Origin: an uncultured Eubacteriales bacterium
GTDB lineage: Bacteria; Bacillota; Clostridia; Oscillospirales; Butyricicoccaceae
Direction of reading: 5' to 3'
NCBI GenBank assembly: GCA_910586105.1
Contig: CAJUGU010000147.1
Location: forward strand, 2,041 to 8,159
DNA: 6,119 bases
In this document: one piece after another, positions 1-6,038 of the stretch
How positions within the stretch are numbered: the first letter of the stretch is position 1
Layout of the letters: each line of letters starts with the position of its first letter
The notes under the pieces: model-generated
Told to the model about the DNA's origin: nothing
The model's input: the letters and a program-made list of their open reading frames with translations, nothing else
Database searches by the model: none
Made by a program: the position numbers and the translations under genes

Positions 1-376
1 CACCGCCATAATAAATTTCGGAAGCATGGCGTTCCACCAGCCCTGGGATTTGCCCGGCAACAAGGTCGTTCCGGGCGTTCATCCAGACATAATAACCAGC
101 GCTTTTCAGTTCTTCAAACAGGCTTGTTTCCTGCTCCCGCAGCAGATACGCCATGGTTCGATGGCCCGTGGTATGGGGATATAGGCCGGTTGTAAAGCTG
201 CATCGGCTGGGGACGCATACCGGGTTTTGACAGAATGCGTTGCGAAAGGATACTGCCTCTGTTCGGGCAAAGGAATCCAGGAACGGCGTTTTCGCTGCCA
301 GATTCCCCAGATGGGACAGCGCGTCAGCACGCATCTGATCCGGATTAAAAATAATAATATTGGGTCGTTTTTGCAC
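1..376 (-). CDS. Cys-type sulfatase, N-terminal part (cut by window edge)
   Basis: This is the first 125 codons of a type I sulfatase (alkaline phosphatase superfamily, COG3119-like), which hydrolyses a sulfate ester; the rest lies beyond base 1. Near the N-terminus, PNIIIFNPDQMRAD (residues 5-18) is the usual metal-binding opening strand, with Asp13 the likely calcium ligand. Residues 54-58 read CVPSR, the C-x-P-x-R signature in which Cys54 is oxidised to formylglycine; it is followed by the typical TTGLYPHTTGHRTM stretch. The active-site residue is Cys, not Ser, and the anSME genes in this window can mature it. The start is GTG at 376-374: an AAGGGGGG ribosome site (383-390) lies 6 bases upstream, an in-frame TAA lies just before that site, and the next Met is residue 15, inside the conserved motif. 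No signal peptide is visible, so a cytoplasmic enzyme acting on imported substrate is likely. The substrate cannot be read from this fragment. Confidence 0.93.
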   Translation of the reverse strand, partial: MQKRPNIIIFNPDQMRADALSHLGNLAAKTPFLDSFARTEAVSFRNAFCQNPVCVPSRCSFTTGLYPHTTGHRTMAYLLREQETSLFEELKSAGYYVWMNARNDLVAGQIPGLVERHASEIYYGG

Positions 377-382
377 AGTGTT

Positions 383-390
383 CCCCCCTT
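383..390 (-). promoter_or_regulatory. Ribosome binding site of the sulfatase
   Basis: On the minus strand this reads AAGGGGGG and sits 6 bases before the GTG codon at 376-374. It overlaps the last A of an in-frame TAA stop, which rules out any longer reading frame and fixes the non-ATG start. Confidence 0.75.
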
Positions 391-446
391 AGGTTTATGA
401 ATGCGTCTTAACGCGCATATTCCGATAATGTTCTGATACCGCCGCA

Positions 447-472
447 TTGCCCCGATTCCTGAATCGGGACAA
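447..472. promoter_or_regulatory. 26-bp palindrome between transporter and sulfatase genes
   Basis: CCCGATTC (451-458) and GAATCGGG (461-468) form a perfect 8-bp inverted repeat around two bases. Beyond one mismatch the symmetry continues with TTG (447-449) and CAA (470-472). No T-run follows on either strand, so it does not look like an intrinsic terminator. It lies about 70 bases before the sulfatase start. It could be an operator or an intercistronic RNA hairpin that stabilises or separates the two messages; the sequence does not decide between them. Confidence 0.5.
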
Positions 473-493
473 CACGGCACAGGCAGTAAATGA

Positions 494-521
494 TTTCCCG
501 ATCCCCTGCGCTGGCGGGAAA
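494..521. repeat. Stem-loop just downstream of the transporter stop
   Basis: TTTCCCG (494-500) and CGGGAAA (515-521) are perfect 7-base complements separated by 14 bases. It lies 16 bases past the transporter stop codon in the direction of transcription. What follows on the minus strand (ATCATTTACTG) is not a U-tract, so at most it is a weak or factor-assisted terminator or an mRNA end-protecting hairpin. Read-through into the sulfatase is plausible. Confidence 0.4.
495..504. repeat. Copy 1 of a 10-bp repeat, TTCCCGATCC
   Basis: The ten bases are identical to 2142-2151 in the control region upstream of the transporter. Both copies have the same orientation relative to the leftward gene that follows, and each lies inside an inverted repeat. 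A shared site for the neighbouring AraC regulator is possible; this is inference. Confidence 0.35.
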
Positions 522-537
522 GGCTGTTCATAAGACG

Positions 538-2007
538 TCAGTTTATGGAACCGGCAGCTTTCCGTTCCACCAGTGCACTCCGGATTTCTGCCATCTTCTC
601 CGGCGTCAGCTGATAGAAATGCAGGCAAATCAGGTTTACAATCAAACCAATAATGGAAATGCCATACATGCCCAAAAGCCCGATAGCAAACAGCGGGATG
701 CTGTATGGAGTATCCACAGTTGGGAGTTCCGAGGTGAATCCAATCATGGCGCACAGCAGTGCAATCACTGTTGAACCAAGAGAGGAAATGATCTTATCTG
801 CAAGGTTGAACAGCGCACCGATGATACCGGGCAAATACTTGCCGCTTCGATATTCCTCATAGTCGATTACATCGGCAAGCATGGGGTTCAAGCTATTGGA
901 GGCGACCATCCCGAATCCCTTCATGGCGCACCAGAGTACCAGATACGCAATGGTGAAGAAGGTCCACCCCTGGAAGCCCTCATAGCCGGGAAATGCCAGA
1001 GAATGTGGATCACCAAACATCCAAAGCAAAATACTCAGAGTGCATACAGCAAGCCCTCCCCAGCTGGAAACCACCAGCGAACGCTTCGCCCCGAACTTGC
1101 GGCCCAGTGCGCCGACTCCCAGCAGGATCATAATGATAGACGGCCACATTGTGTATGCGTTCGCAGCGGAACTAAGCTGGGAATTGCCCGCAACAATCGC
1201 GAAGATAATCACGACCACCGTCGCATTGCCCTGCAGCGTGGTTGCTAATTTATCCGTACCCGCGGAAAGCACAAGCATCAGAAGCTGCTTGTTATTGACA
1301 AGGACGCTTAACGCTTCCTTCATGTTAAAGCCGGGAGCAGGCTTGTCCTCCCCCTCTGGGCGCTTCACATCATGCTTGCCAAAGGAAAGAACCGACATGG
1401 CAATGCACACCAGGGAAATAATCGAAGTATAGCGCAGCAAGGTGGTAAAGAACTCCAGATTGAAGCCCCTGGTCATGGGCATGATGTGGGAAAAAACAAG
1501 AATCGGCATACCGCTGTACAGCAGGGTAAGCGCGATCCCGTTCAGCATGCCCATGGTCGCACGCTGCTTGGGATCGTTGGTCAGGACCTGGGCGCTGGCA
1601 CGCAGGGCGCAGGCCTGCATCGTCGTCATCAATACAAAAACAAGGTAAATCAGGATAAAAACCACCTTGCGCGGCATACCCTCGGCAACCATCGGCGGAA
1701 GATAAATCAGCGCATGGCTGCTTATAAAACTGCCAATACCGCCCGCGATCATGAACGGACGGAATTTCCCAAGGCGGGTGTTGGTGCGGTCAACCACCAT
1801 ACCCATTCCCACATCGGTTACCGCATCCCAAATCCGGAAAATGGTGACAAAGGAACCTGCAATCACGACGCTGAAGCCGACAACCCCTGTCAAATAGTAA
1901 TTGATGTACCCCGTGTAACTGATGTAGATGTTGACTGCGATGGACATTGCTGCTGCCATGAGCATCTGCAGCCAGGACGCCCGTTTGAATTGCTTGCTTT
2001 CGTTCAT
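538..2007 (-). CDS. GPH-family (MelB-type) glycoside:cation symporter
   Basis: A complete 489-residue membrane transporter of the glycoside-pentoside-hexuronide:cation symporter family (major facilitator superfamily), of normal length. The hydrophobic pattern fits about 12 membrane helices with a charged central loop near residues 210-228. The diagnostic family motif runs from RIWDAVTDVGMG (58-69) into VDRTNTRLGKFRPF. Asp61 and Asp65 align with the cation-site residues Asp55 and Asp59 of MelB, so Na+ or H+ coupling is expected. A second family motif, ADVIDYEEY, begins at 378, and Lys405 probably matches MelB Lys377. The C-terminal tail (LTPEKMAEIRSAL) is also typical. The start ATG has a strong AGGAGGAG site at 2013-2020. 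It lies 161 bases upstream of the sulfatase in the same direction, so the two are probably expressed together, and it diverges from the AraC gene. The cargo is probably a sulfated or related glycoside, inferred only from context. Confidence 0.93.
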   Translation of the reverse strand: MNESKQFKRASWLQMLMAAAMSIAVNIYISYTGYINYYLTGVVGFSVVIAGSFVTIFRIWDAVTDVGMGMVVDRTNTRLGKFRPFMIAGGIGSFISSHALIYLPPMVAEGMPRKVVFILIYLVFVLMTTMQACALRASAQVLTNDPKQRATMGMLNGIALTLLYSGMPILVFSHIMPMTRGFNLEFFTTLLRYTSIISLVCIAMSVLSFGKHDVKRPEGEDKPAPGFNMKEALSVLVNNKQLLMLVLSAGTDKLATTLQGNATVVVIIFAIVAGNSQLSSAANAYTMWPSIIMILLGVGALGRKFGAKRSLVVSSWGGLAVCTLSILLWMFGDPHSLAFPGYEGFQGWTFFTIAYLVLWCAMKGFGMVASNSLNPMLADVIDYEEYRSGKYLPGIIGALFNLADKIISSLGSTVIALLCAMIGFTSELPTVDTPYSIPLFAIGLLGMYGISIIGLIVNLICLHFYQLTPEKMAEIRSALVERKAAGSIN

Positions 2008-2012
2008 GGTAT

Positions 2013-2020
2013 CTCCTCCT
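2013..2020 (-). promoter_or_regulatory. Ribosome binding site of the symporter
   Basis: On the minus strand this reads AGGAGGAG, a near-perfect Shine-Dalgarno sequence 5 bases from the ATG at 2007-2005. It confirms the start and suggests high translation. Confidence 0.8.
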
Positions 2021-2129
2021 CAGTGTGTCAATGCGATACAACCCTGGAAGCAGTGGTCACACGGTTCTGTTGCTGCGGGTTGCTTTTCCGAATCTCCCAT
2101 TGCGTATCGCGGCGGTCAGTCCTGCAAAA

Positions 2130-2149
2130 ATCCGGAAAGCCTTCCCGAT
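2130..2149. promoter_or_regulatory. 20-bp imperfect palindrome in the divergent control region
   Basis: The sequence ATCCGGAAAGCCTTCCCGAT pairs at 8 of 10 positions (ATC/GAT and GGAA/TTCC, plus a central GC). It lies about 120 bases upstream of the symporter start and about 40 bases upstream of the -35 box of the AraC promoter, which suits an operator serving both directions. It contains most of the 10-bp element shared with 495-504. The protein that binds it is not shown. Confidence 0.35.
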
Positions 2150-2151
2150 CC
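2142..2151. repeat. Copy 2 of the 10-bp repeat, TTCCCGATCC
   Basis: An exact match to 495-504. Here it forms the right half of the 20-bp imperfect palindrome upstream of the symporter. See the entry at 495-504 for the proposed meaning. Confidence 0.35.
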
Positions 2152-2162
2152 TCTCTTTGTTG

Positions 2163-2168
2163 ATAATA
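2163..2168 (-). promoter_or_regulatory. Possible -10 element for the symporter-sulfatase unit
   Basis: On the minus strand this is TATTAT, preceded by TG. No good -35 box stands 16-18 bases upstream, as expected for a promoter that depends on an activator such as an AraC protein. Transcription from here would give an untranslated leader of about 150 bases. This is the best candidate seen, but it is weak. Confidence 0.25.
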
Positions 2169-2189
2169 CACGATAATGCAGATTTTCAG

Positions 2190-2218
2190 TTGACTGTTTT
2201 TGATGATTGTGTTAAAAT
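2190..2218 (+). promoter_or_regulatory. Promoter of the AraC-anSME operon
   Basis: TTGACT (2190-2195) and TAAAAT (2213-2218) each match the vegetative sigma consensus at five of six positions and are separated by the ideal 17 bases. Transcription would begin near 2225, giving a leader of about 35 bases before the AraC start. The quality suggests steady expression of the regulator and the maturase without an activator. Confidence 0.7.
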
Positions 2219-2259
2219 TTTGCTTGTAGTTAAAATTTTTGATGAACAGGGGGATTTTT

Positions 2260-3489
2260 ATGCAGGACCAATTAAAAACTCCATGCCAGGAGGATCTGCT
2301 GAGAGATTATCTCGTAATGCTGAACAGGCTTTCGCTGCTCAGTGGCGTGGATATCGCCCTGTTCCGCCTGACCGGGGAATGCGTAACCCGCTACCGGCAG
2401 AAAAACAGTTCTGTTCCGGAGGAGATTTTTCGGCAGGTATCCGCCGCAGCCCTGAAAAAAATGCAGAATCGAGTGGCCGCCGATCTATCCTCCGGCTGCG
2501 TGTCCCTGCATCAAAGCAAGGAATCCTGTTTTTTCAGTCTGGCTGTTACCATTGGAGAAATGGTTTTTATTCTCCTGTTCGGCCCGTTTATGTTGACCGA
2601 GGAGCTTGAGAATCCTTTCCAACCGAAAAATCTGCGGTGTTTTTCCTGGGGAGCGCTGGAATCCATCCTTCCCATGTTTTACTGCACATCGGCCTCAAAA
2701 AGCACCGCTTATATCTCCCGTATCTCCGATCAGAAAAGCGAGTGGGAAGCGAGTATTGCTTATAACGACAGAGTCGCCATTCTGCACAACGCAAAAACCG
2801 AGTACGCCCTGATGGAAGCAATCCGCTGCGGCGATCTGGAGAACATACGCAGCCTCATGCTTCATCATTCCTTTATGGAACCATCCCATTATCACCCCAG
2901 CAATGATATCCTGCGGAATATGAAAAATATCAGCCTTTCTATCAATACCTTGTGTTATCATGCTGCCTGCGAAGGCGGCTGCCCCACGGTGTATATGCGG
3001 AGCATTGCCGCACAGTTCGCAGAACAGGTTGAAACGTGCCGCACGGTGCAGGAACTGGCAAACCTGCGCCGGGATTTTGCGCTTTTCTACGGCGAAAAGG
3101 TACTTGCTATGAAAAACGGGAGCCACAGCGTGCAAATGCGCAGCGTTATTTTTTACATCTACGATCATATGGCGGAGGAAATCCGCCTTTCGGATATCGC
3201 TGAAATATTAGGCGTTTCTGCCGGAGCGCTGTCCAGACGGATTAACCGGGAATATGGCGGCAGCTTTTCCGCGCTGGTGAACAATTTGCGCATTCAGCGG
3301 GCCTGTCAGTATCTGAATCTTTCGATTCCGGTTTCGGATGTTGCGGAACGGGTGGGCTATAAGAGCAGTTCCCAGTTTTGCCGCCACTTTCGGGAAATCA
3401 AACAAATGACCCCTACGGAGTGGCGGGAACAAAATCACGCGGCTCCCCATCACCCGAAAGAAAACGGACCAGACGAAGCTTGCAAATAA
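2260..3489 (+). CDS. AraC-family transcriptional regulator
   Basis: A 409-residue cytoplasmic DNA-binding protein. The C-terminal AraC domain (about 293-390) has two helix-turn-helix units: SDIAEILGVSAGALSRR (311-327), and DVAERVGYKSSSQFCRHF (360-377) followed by the usual TPTEWR. Residues 20-115 look like a small alpha/beta sensor domain that I cannot assign. Residues 180-285 are a helical linker (EAIRCGDLENI, then NTLCYHAACEGG) common in clostridial AraC proteins. No membrane segment is present, so it probably senses a cytoplasmic sugar or sulfated intermediate. The start chosen is ATG 2260, with AGGGGG at 2248-2253 six bases before it; the in-frame TTG 2239 and ATG 2242 lie further up, in or before that site. 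It is divergent from the symporter and 20 bases ahead of anSME. Control of both flanking units is likely but inferred; activator or repressor is unknown. Confidence 0.9.
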   Translation: MQDQLKTPCQEDLLRDYLVMLNRLSLLSGVDIALFRLTGECVTRYRQKNSSVPEEIFRQVSAAALKKMQNRVAADLSSGCVSLHQSKESCFFSLAVTIGEMVFILLFGPFMLTEELENPFQPKNLRCFSWGALESILPMFYCTSASKSTAYISRISDQKSEWEASIAYNDRVAILHNAKTEYALMEAIRCGDLENIRSLMLHHSFMEPSHYHPSNDILRNMKNISLSINTLCYHAACEGGCPTVYMRSIAAQFAEQVETCRTVQELANLRRDFALFYGEKVLAMKNGSHSVQMRSVIFYIYDHMAEEIRLSDIAEILGVSAGALSRRINREYGGSFSALVNNLRIQRACQYLNLSIPVSDVAERVGYKSSSQFCRHFREIKQMTPTEWREQNHAAPHHPKENGPDEACK

Positions 3490-3497
3490 CCCGCGAC

Positions 3498-3503
3498 GAG
3501 GTG
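3498..3503 (+). promoter_or_regulatory. Ribosome binding site that decides the anSME start
   Basis: GAGGTG stands 6 bases before GTG 3510. The in-frame GTG at 3501 lies inside this site, and the frame remains open upstream into the AraC gene. The site together with the family N-terminus therefore places the start at 3510. Confidence 0.65.
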
Positions 3504-3509
3504 TTTTTC

Positions 3510-4616
3510 GTGAAAGAATGTTCCCTTTTAATCAAACCGGCTTCCAGCCTGTGCAATATGCGATGCAAATACTGTTTCTATGCGGACGAAGCCAGCAGCC
3601 GCAGGATTGCATCCTACGGTATCATGTCCTGCGAGACGGTCCGCCAGATTCTGACCTCCATAAGAAAAGACCTTGCGCCGGGTGACAGCTTAACGATCGC
3701 CTTTCAGGGCGGCGAGCCTACTTTAGCCGGGCTGGATTTTTTCCGGTATTTTTTCAGCGAGGCAGACAGCCTGTTATCCGGTATCCGGATGCGCTATGTA
3801 TTCCAGACCAATGGTCTGCTGCTTCACAATGCCTGGTGTGAGCTGTTTCTGGAACGAAGCGTGCTGGTGGGACTCTCTTTGGATGGTCCCGCCGGAACCC
3901 ATAACCTTCAGCGCCCGGATGCCGCTGGCAAAGGGACTTATAATCGAATCCACACAGCCATGCAGTTATTGCAGCGGCACGCCGTGCCCTTCAATGTCCT
4001 TACCGTTCTTACCGCTGCTTCTGCCAAACATCCTATCGCTATGTGGAACTGGCTGCTGAAAGAAAAAATTGAATATGTCCAGTTTATCCCCTGTTTGAAT
4101 GATCTCAATGCAGTTGAGCGCTCCCCTTATGCGCTGACGCCTTCCCTGTTCCGTGATTTTTACCGCCAGATCTTTCCCCTTTGGCATCGAAGCATGGAGT
4201 CAGGGCAATTTATCAGCGTGAAGCTCTTTGATGACCTGATTAACCTTTATCTTGGAGGACGTGTCACCGCCTGCGGAATAACAGGCCGCTGTGCAATTCA
4301 ATTTGTTGTAGAAGCCAACGGAGATGTGTTCCCCTGCGATTTTTATGCGCTGGATCAATATCGAATGGGTTCTTTATTGGAAAACACGCCCTCCGAACTG
4401 TTCCCGAAGGGAGAGCTATTTCTAACGGACGCCCGGAGCTATGTTCGGGCGGAACCCTGTGTCAGCTGTTCCTACTGCGCAAGCTGCCGCGGCGGCTGTA
4501 AACGTCTGACCGAAAATATGTATTTTGAAAACGGCATCTGCCGATATTCCGAGCTTTTAGACGAAATCCTGAATCCGCTTTTATCCTTTGCACGAAAATA
4601 TCTTGCTGTATATTAA
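3510..4616 (+). CDS. Anaerobic sulfatase-maturating enzyme (radical SAM/SPASM)
   Basis: A complete 368-residue radical SAM enzyme that oxidises the active-site Cys (or Ser) of a sulfatase to formylglycine without oxygen. The radical cluster motif C15-x3-C19-x2-C22 (SLCNMRCKYCFY) is followed by QGGEPT (66-71, SAM binding), FQTNG (98-102) and SLDGP (123-127). The SPASM region carries Cys255, Cys261, Cys276 and then C317-x2-C320-x5-C326-x3-C330 and Cys344, enough for two auxiliary 4Fe-4S clusters. Asp277 directly after Cys276 corresponds to the catalytic base (Asp277) reported for the Clostridium perfringens enzyme, and numbering from GTG 3510 reproduces that enzyme's Cys15/19/22. Length is normal for the family. 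An extra Cys323 lies within the last motif. The gene follows the AraC gene by 20 bases and is likely co-transcribed. Its obvious client is the Cys-type sulfatase at the left edge. Specificity for Cys versus Ser sulfatases cannot be read here. Confidence 0.93.
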   Translation: MKECSLLIKPASSLCNMRCKYCFYADEASSRRIASYGIMSCETVRQILTSIRKDLAPGDSLTIAFQGGEPTLAGLDFFRYFFSEADSLLSGIRMRYVFQTNGLLLHNAWCELFLERSVLVGLSLDGPAGTHNLQRPDAAGKGTYNRIHTAMQLLQRHAVPFNVLTVLTAASAKHPIAMWNWLLKEKIEYVQFIPCLNDLNAVERSPYALTPSLFRDFYRQIFPLWHRSMESGQFISVKLFDDLINLYLGGRVTACGITGRCAIQFVVEANGDVFPCDFYALDQYRMGSLLENTPSELFPKGELFLTDARSYVRAEPCVSCSYCASCRGGCKRLTENMYFENGICRYSELLDEILNPLLSFARKYLAVY

Positions 4617-4660
4617 AATTTTCTTACAGTAGCCGTATGCTGCCGCAATCGAAAACTACA
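4617..4660. other. Short gap between the two convergent anSME genes
   Basis: Only 44 bases separate the two stop codons. I see no convincing intrinsic terminator: there is an AT-rich AAAATTTT next to the plus-strand stop but no strong stem with a T-run. Transcripts from the two sides may overlap at their 3' ends. Confidence 0.5.
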
Positions 4661-5798
4661 TTACCATTTCCAGCTGCGGCGGAGCGCCGCTTCGGCCTTT
4701 GCAATTTCCATCAAACGCGTTTCACTTTGCTGGAGCAGCATTTTGAAGCTGCCGCAAAAATAGTTGTGCGGTTTACCGTCTTTGTAAACCCAATCGTTCT
4801 TACATCCGCCATTACAAATGTTTTGCCAACGGCAGGAACGGCATTCCTCCGGCTTATCGTTACCCCACTGCAAAAATGACTTTGCCTGTTCGCTGGCTGC
4901 CAGTTCAGAAAGCGTTTTTTCTCCCAGGCATCCCATTTCCCACTCGTCCAAAACGTAGAAGTCGCATGGATATACGGAGCCGTCTGCTTCTACTACAAAA
5001 TACGTCCCGCACCGCCTGCAAGTGGCGCAAGTGCTTGTCCTGTCCCCCAACAGGATATGAACATAATCGTCAAATAACCGGACGCTGTGATAGTCCCCTT
5101 TCTTCCAGTCCTCATACCACAGATCGAATATACGGCACAGGAACTGTCCATAAGCTTCTGGTTTCAGGGAAAAGGGCATCTGTCCCCGCTTTATTCCAAT
5201 AGGATCCAGGCAGGATATAAACTGCATAAAACCGATACCTAATTTTTTAAGCCCGCGATATGCCTTTTCCGGACTGCGGGCACATGATCCGGTCACTACG
5301 CAGAGAGCGTTGATTTTAACCTGATATTTTTGCAAAAGCCTAACAGCCTGTATGACCCGGTTCCATGTATGTTCCCCTTCCGCATCTATGCGGAAACGGT
5401 TATGGTTTTCCTTAAACCCATCTATGGAAATACCGACCAGAAAATCCTCTTGCCGGAAAAATTCCGCCCATGTTTTGTCCAAAAGGATACCATTGGTTTG
5501 AATTGAACAAAGCAATCTTGATATTCCGGGGATGGCGTTCCTTTATCTTCGCGGTAAACTGATGAAAATATTCCAATCCCGCCATGGTTGGCTCCCCTCC
5601 CTGGAACGTAAAGTTAATGGTCCCTCCAGGATCGATACACCTGAACGCCTGCTCCAGCAACTGGTCAACGACCGGCGGCTGCATAATCCCTCGTTTTTTT
5701 TGCAAACGATTATTTCCCTCGTCTTCATAAAAGCAATATTGGCAGCGCAAATTACAAAGACCGGATGCCGGTTTCACCAGGAAATTCAGAAATTTCAT
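4661..5798 (-). pseudogene. Second anSME gene, split by a one-base frameshift
   Basis: A second anaerobic sulfatase-maturating enzyme gene, distinct from the plus-strand copy. The start is ATG 5798-5796, with GGAG at 5808-5811 nine bases before; this gives the family's Cys15/19/22 spacing (GLCNLRCQYCFY), whereas ATG 5807 abuts the ribosome site. The first frame runs through QGGEPT (66-71) to RNIKIA, then goes off-frame and stops at 5412. The family sequence resumes one base over at CSIQTNG and continues to 4661. Removing one base from the A run at 5509-5511 (TTT on the coding strand) restores a 378-residue protein, and the repaired spacing from QGGEPT to QTNG matches what I recall of the C. 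perfringens anSME. All later key residues survive: Cys257, Cys263, Cys278-Asp279, C319-x2-C322-x5-C328-x3-C332 and Cys348. The damage is either very recent or a sequencing or assembly error. As read, the product is a 128-residue fragment without SPASM clusters. Confidence 0.88.
4676..4690. repeat. GC-rich hairpin inside the 3' end of the second anSME gene
   Basis: GCGGCG (4676-4681) and CGCCGC (4685-4690) are perfect complements around GAG. It lies within the last codons of the minus-strand gene and 60 bases past the plus-strand anSME stop. No T-run follows on either strand, so termination is only a weak possibility; it may simply reflect Ala/Arg codons. Confidence 0.25.
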
Positions 5799-5807
5799 AT
5801 TGTCCAT

Positions 5808-5811
5808 CTCC
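5808..5811 (-). promoter_or_regulatory. Ribosome binding site that decides the second anSME start
   Basis: GGAG on the minus strand lies nine bases before ATG 5798 but directly against ATG 5807. Spacing therefore favours 5798, which also gives the expected N-terminal cysteine numbering. Confidence 0.55.
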
Positions 5812-5833
5812 GTTGATACTCTACAAAAACCAC

Positions 5834-5863
5834 ATTCTATACCGTTCAGGCCACATCACACAA
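5834..5863 (-). promoter_or_regulatory. Likely promoter of the second anSME gene
   Basis: On the minus strand TAGAAT (5839-5834, five of six to consensus, within TATAGAAT) stands 18 bases from TTGTGT (5863-5858, with a conserved TTG). It lies about 35-65 bases upstream of the start codon with nothing coding between. The second maturase would thus have its own promoter, apart from the AraC operon. Confidence 0.4.
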
Positions 5864-5871
5864 TTCGTGAT
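5855..5871. promoter_or_regulatory. Possible operator overlapping the -35 box
   Basis: ATCAC (5855-5859) and GTGAT (5867-5871) are inverted around 7 bases and cover the proposed -35 box of the second anSME promoter. The position suits repression. The half-sites are short, so chance is not excluded. Confidence 0.25.
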
Positions 5872-5927
5872 ACTGCCGCTGTTCCGCTCACCCGCTGGTA
5901 TGAAACACATATCTGCTGTCTTATCGG

Positions 5928-5958
5928 TAAAGAGCACGGCTGTCCGCCGTGCTCTTTA
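5928..5958. terminator. Strong stem-loop, probable intrinsic terminator
   Basis: TAAAGAGCACGGC (5928-5940) and GCCGTGCTCTTTA (5946-5958) form a perfect 13-bp stem around TGTCC. The GC-rich core with A- and T-rich ends is the shape of a bidirectional intrinsic terminator, although the T-tract outside the stem is short. It most likely ends transcription coming leftward from the gene at the right edge, before the second anSME promoter. Confidence 0.7.
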
Positions 5959-6038
5959 TCATAGGAATAAGAAGAAGAGAAGATGATCTAACCTATTCAA
6001 ACTTCTTTTTTTGAACTATATTTCTCATTTTTTCTCTG
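5959..6038. other. AT-rich, purine/pyrimidine-skewed non-coding stretch
   Basis: The plus strand is purine-rich near 5970-5985 and pyrimidine-rich from about 6001. Base composition differs clearly from the gene-dense part of the window. The only open frame is a tiny minus-strand one (6046 to 5993, 17 codons, MDDREKMRNIVQKKKFE) without a good ribosome site; it might be the frameshifted tail of the recombinase-like fragment. Confidence 0.35.

Noticed and set aside
106..531. A 141-codon minus-strand frame spanning the transporter-sulfatase gap and overlapping the sulfatase start.
   Set aside because: It reads the sulfatase sequence in the wrong frame, while the correct frame carries the CVPSR motif and a good ribosome site.
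404..537. Matching inverted 7-mers (CGTCTTA at 404-410 and TAAGACG at 531-537) bounding the intergenic region like ends of a miniature transposable element.
   Set aside because: The repeats are only 7 bases, do not extend further, and no target-site duplication flanks them; chance is adequate.
2033..2110. GCGATAC (2033-2039) and GTATCGC (2104-2110) as a long-range stem of a riboswitch in the symporter leader.
   Set aside because: A 7-bp pairing over 64 bases without any recognised riboswitch core or expression platform is not enough to call one.
1372..2163. A 263-codon open frame on the plus strand opposite the symporter gene.
   Set aside because: It is antisense to a clear membrane transporter, is rich in His/Arg/Gln with no recognisable domain, and has no ribosome site; it is a shadow frame.
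3378..3509. A longer anSME protein starting at 3378 inside the AraC gene.
   Set aside because: The added 44 residues overlap the AraC coding sequence, match nothing in the family, and GTG 3510 has a well-placed ribosome site and the expected N-terminus.
5505..5515. Programmed ribosomal frameshifting to join the two halves of the second anSME.
   Set aside because: The needed shift is +1 at GCT-TTG-T, which offers no re-pairing for the tRNA, and there is no slippery heptamer or stop codon at the site. A mutation or read error is simpler.
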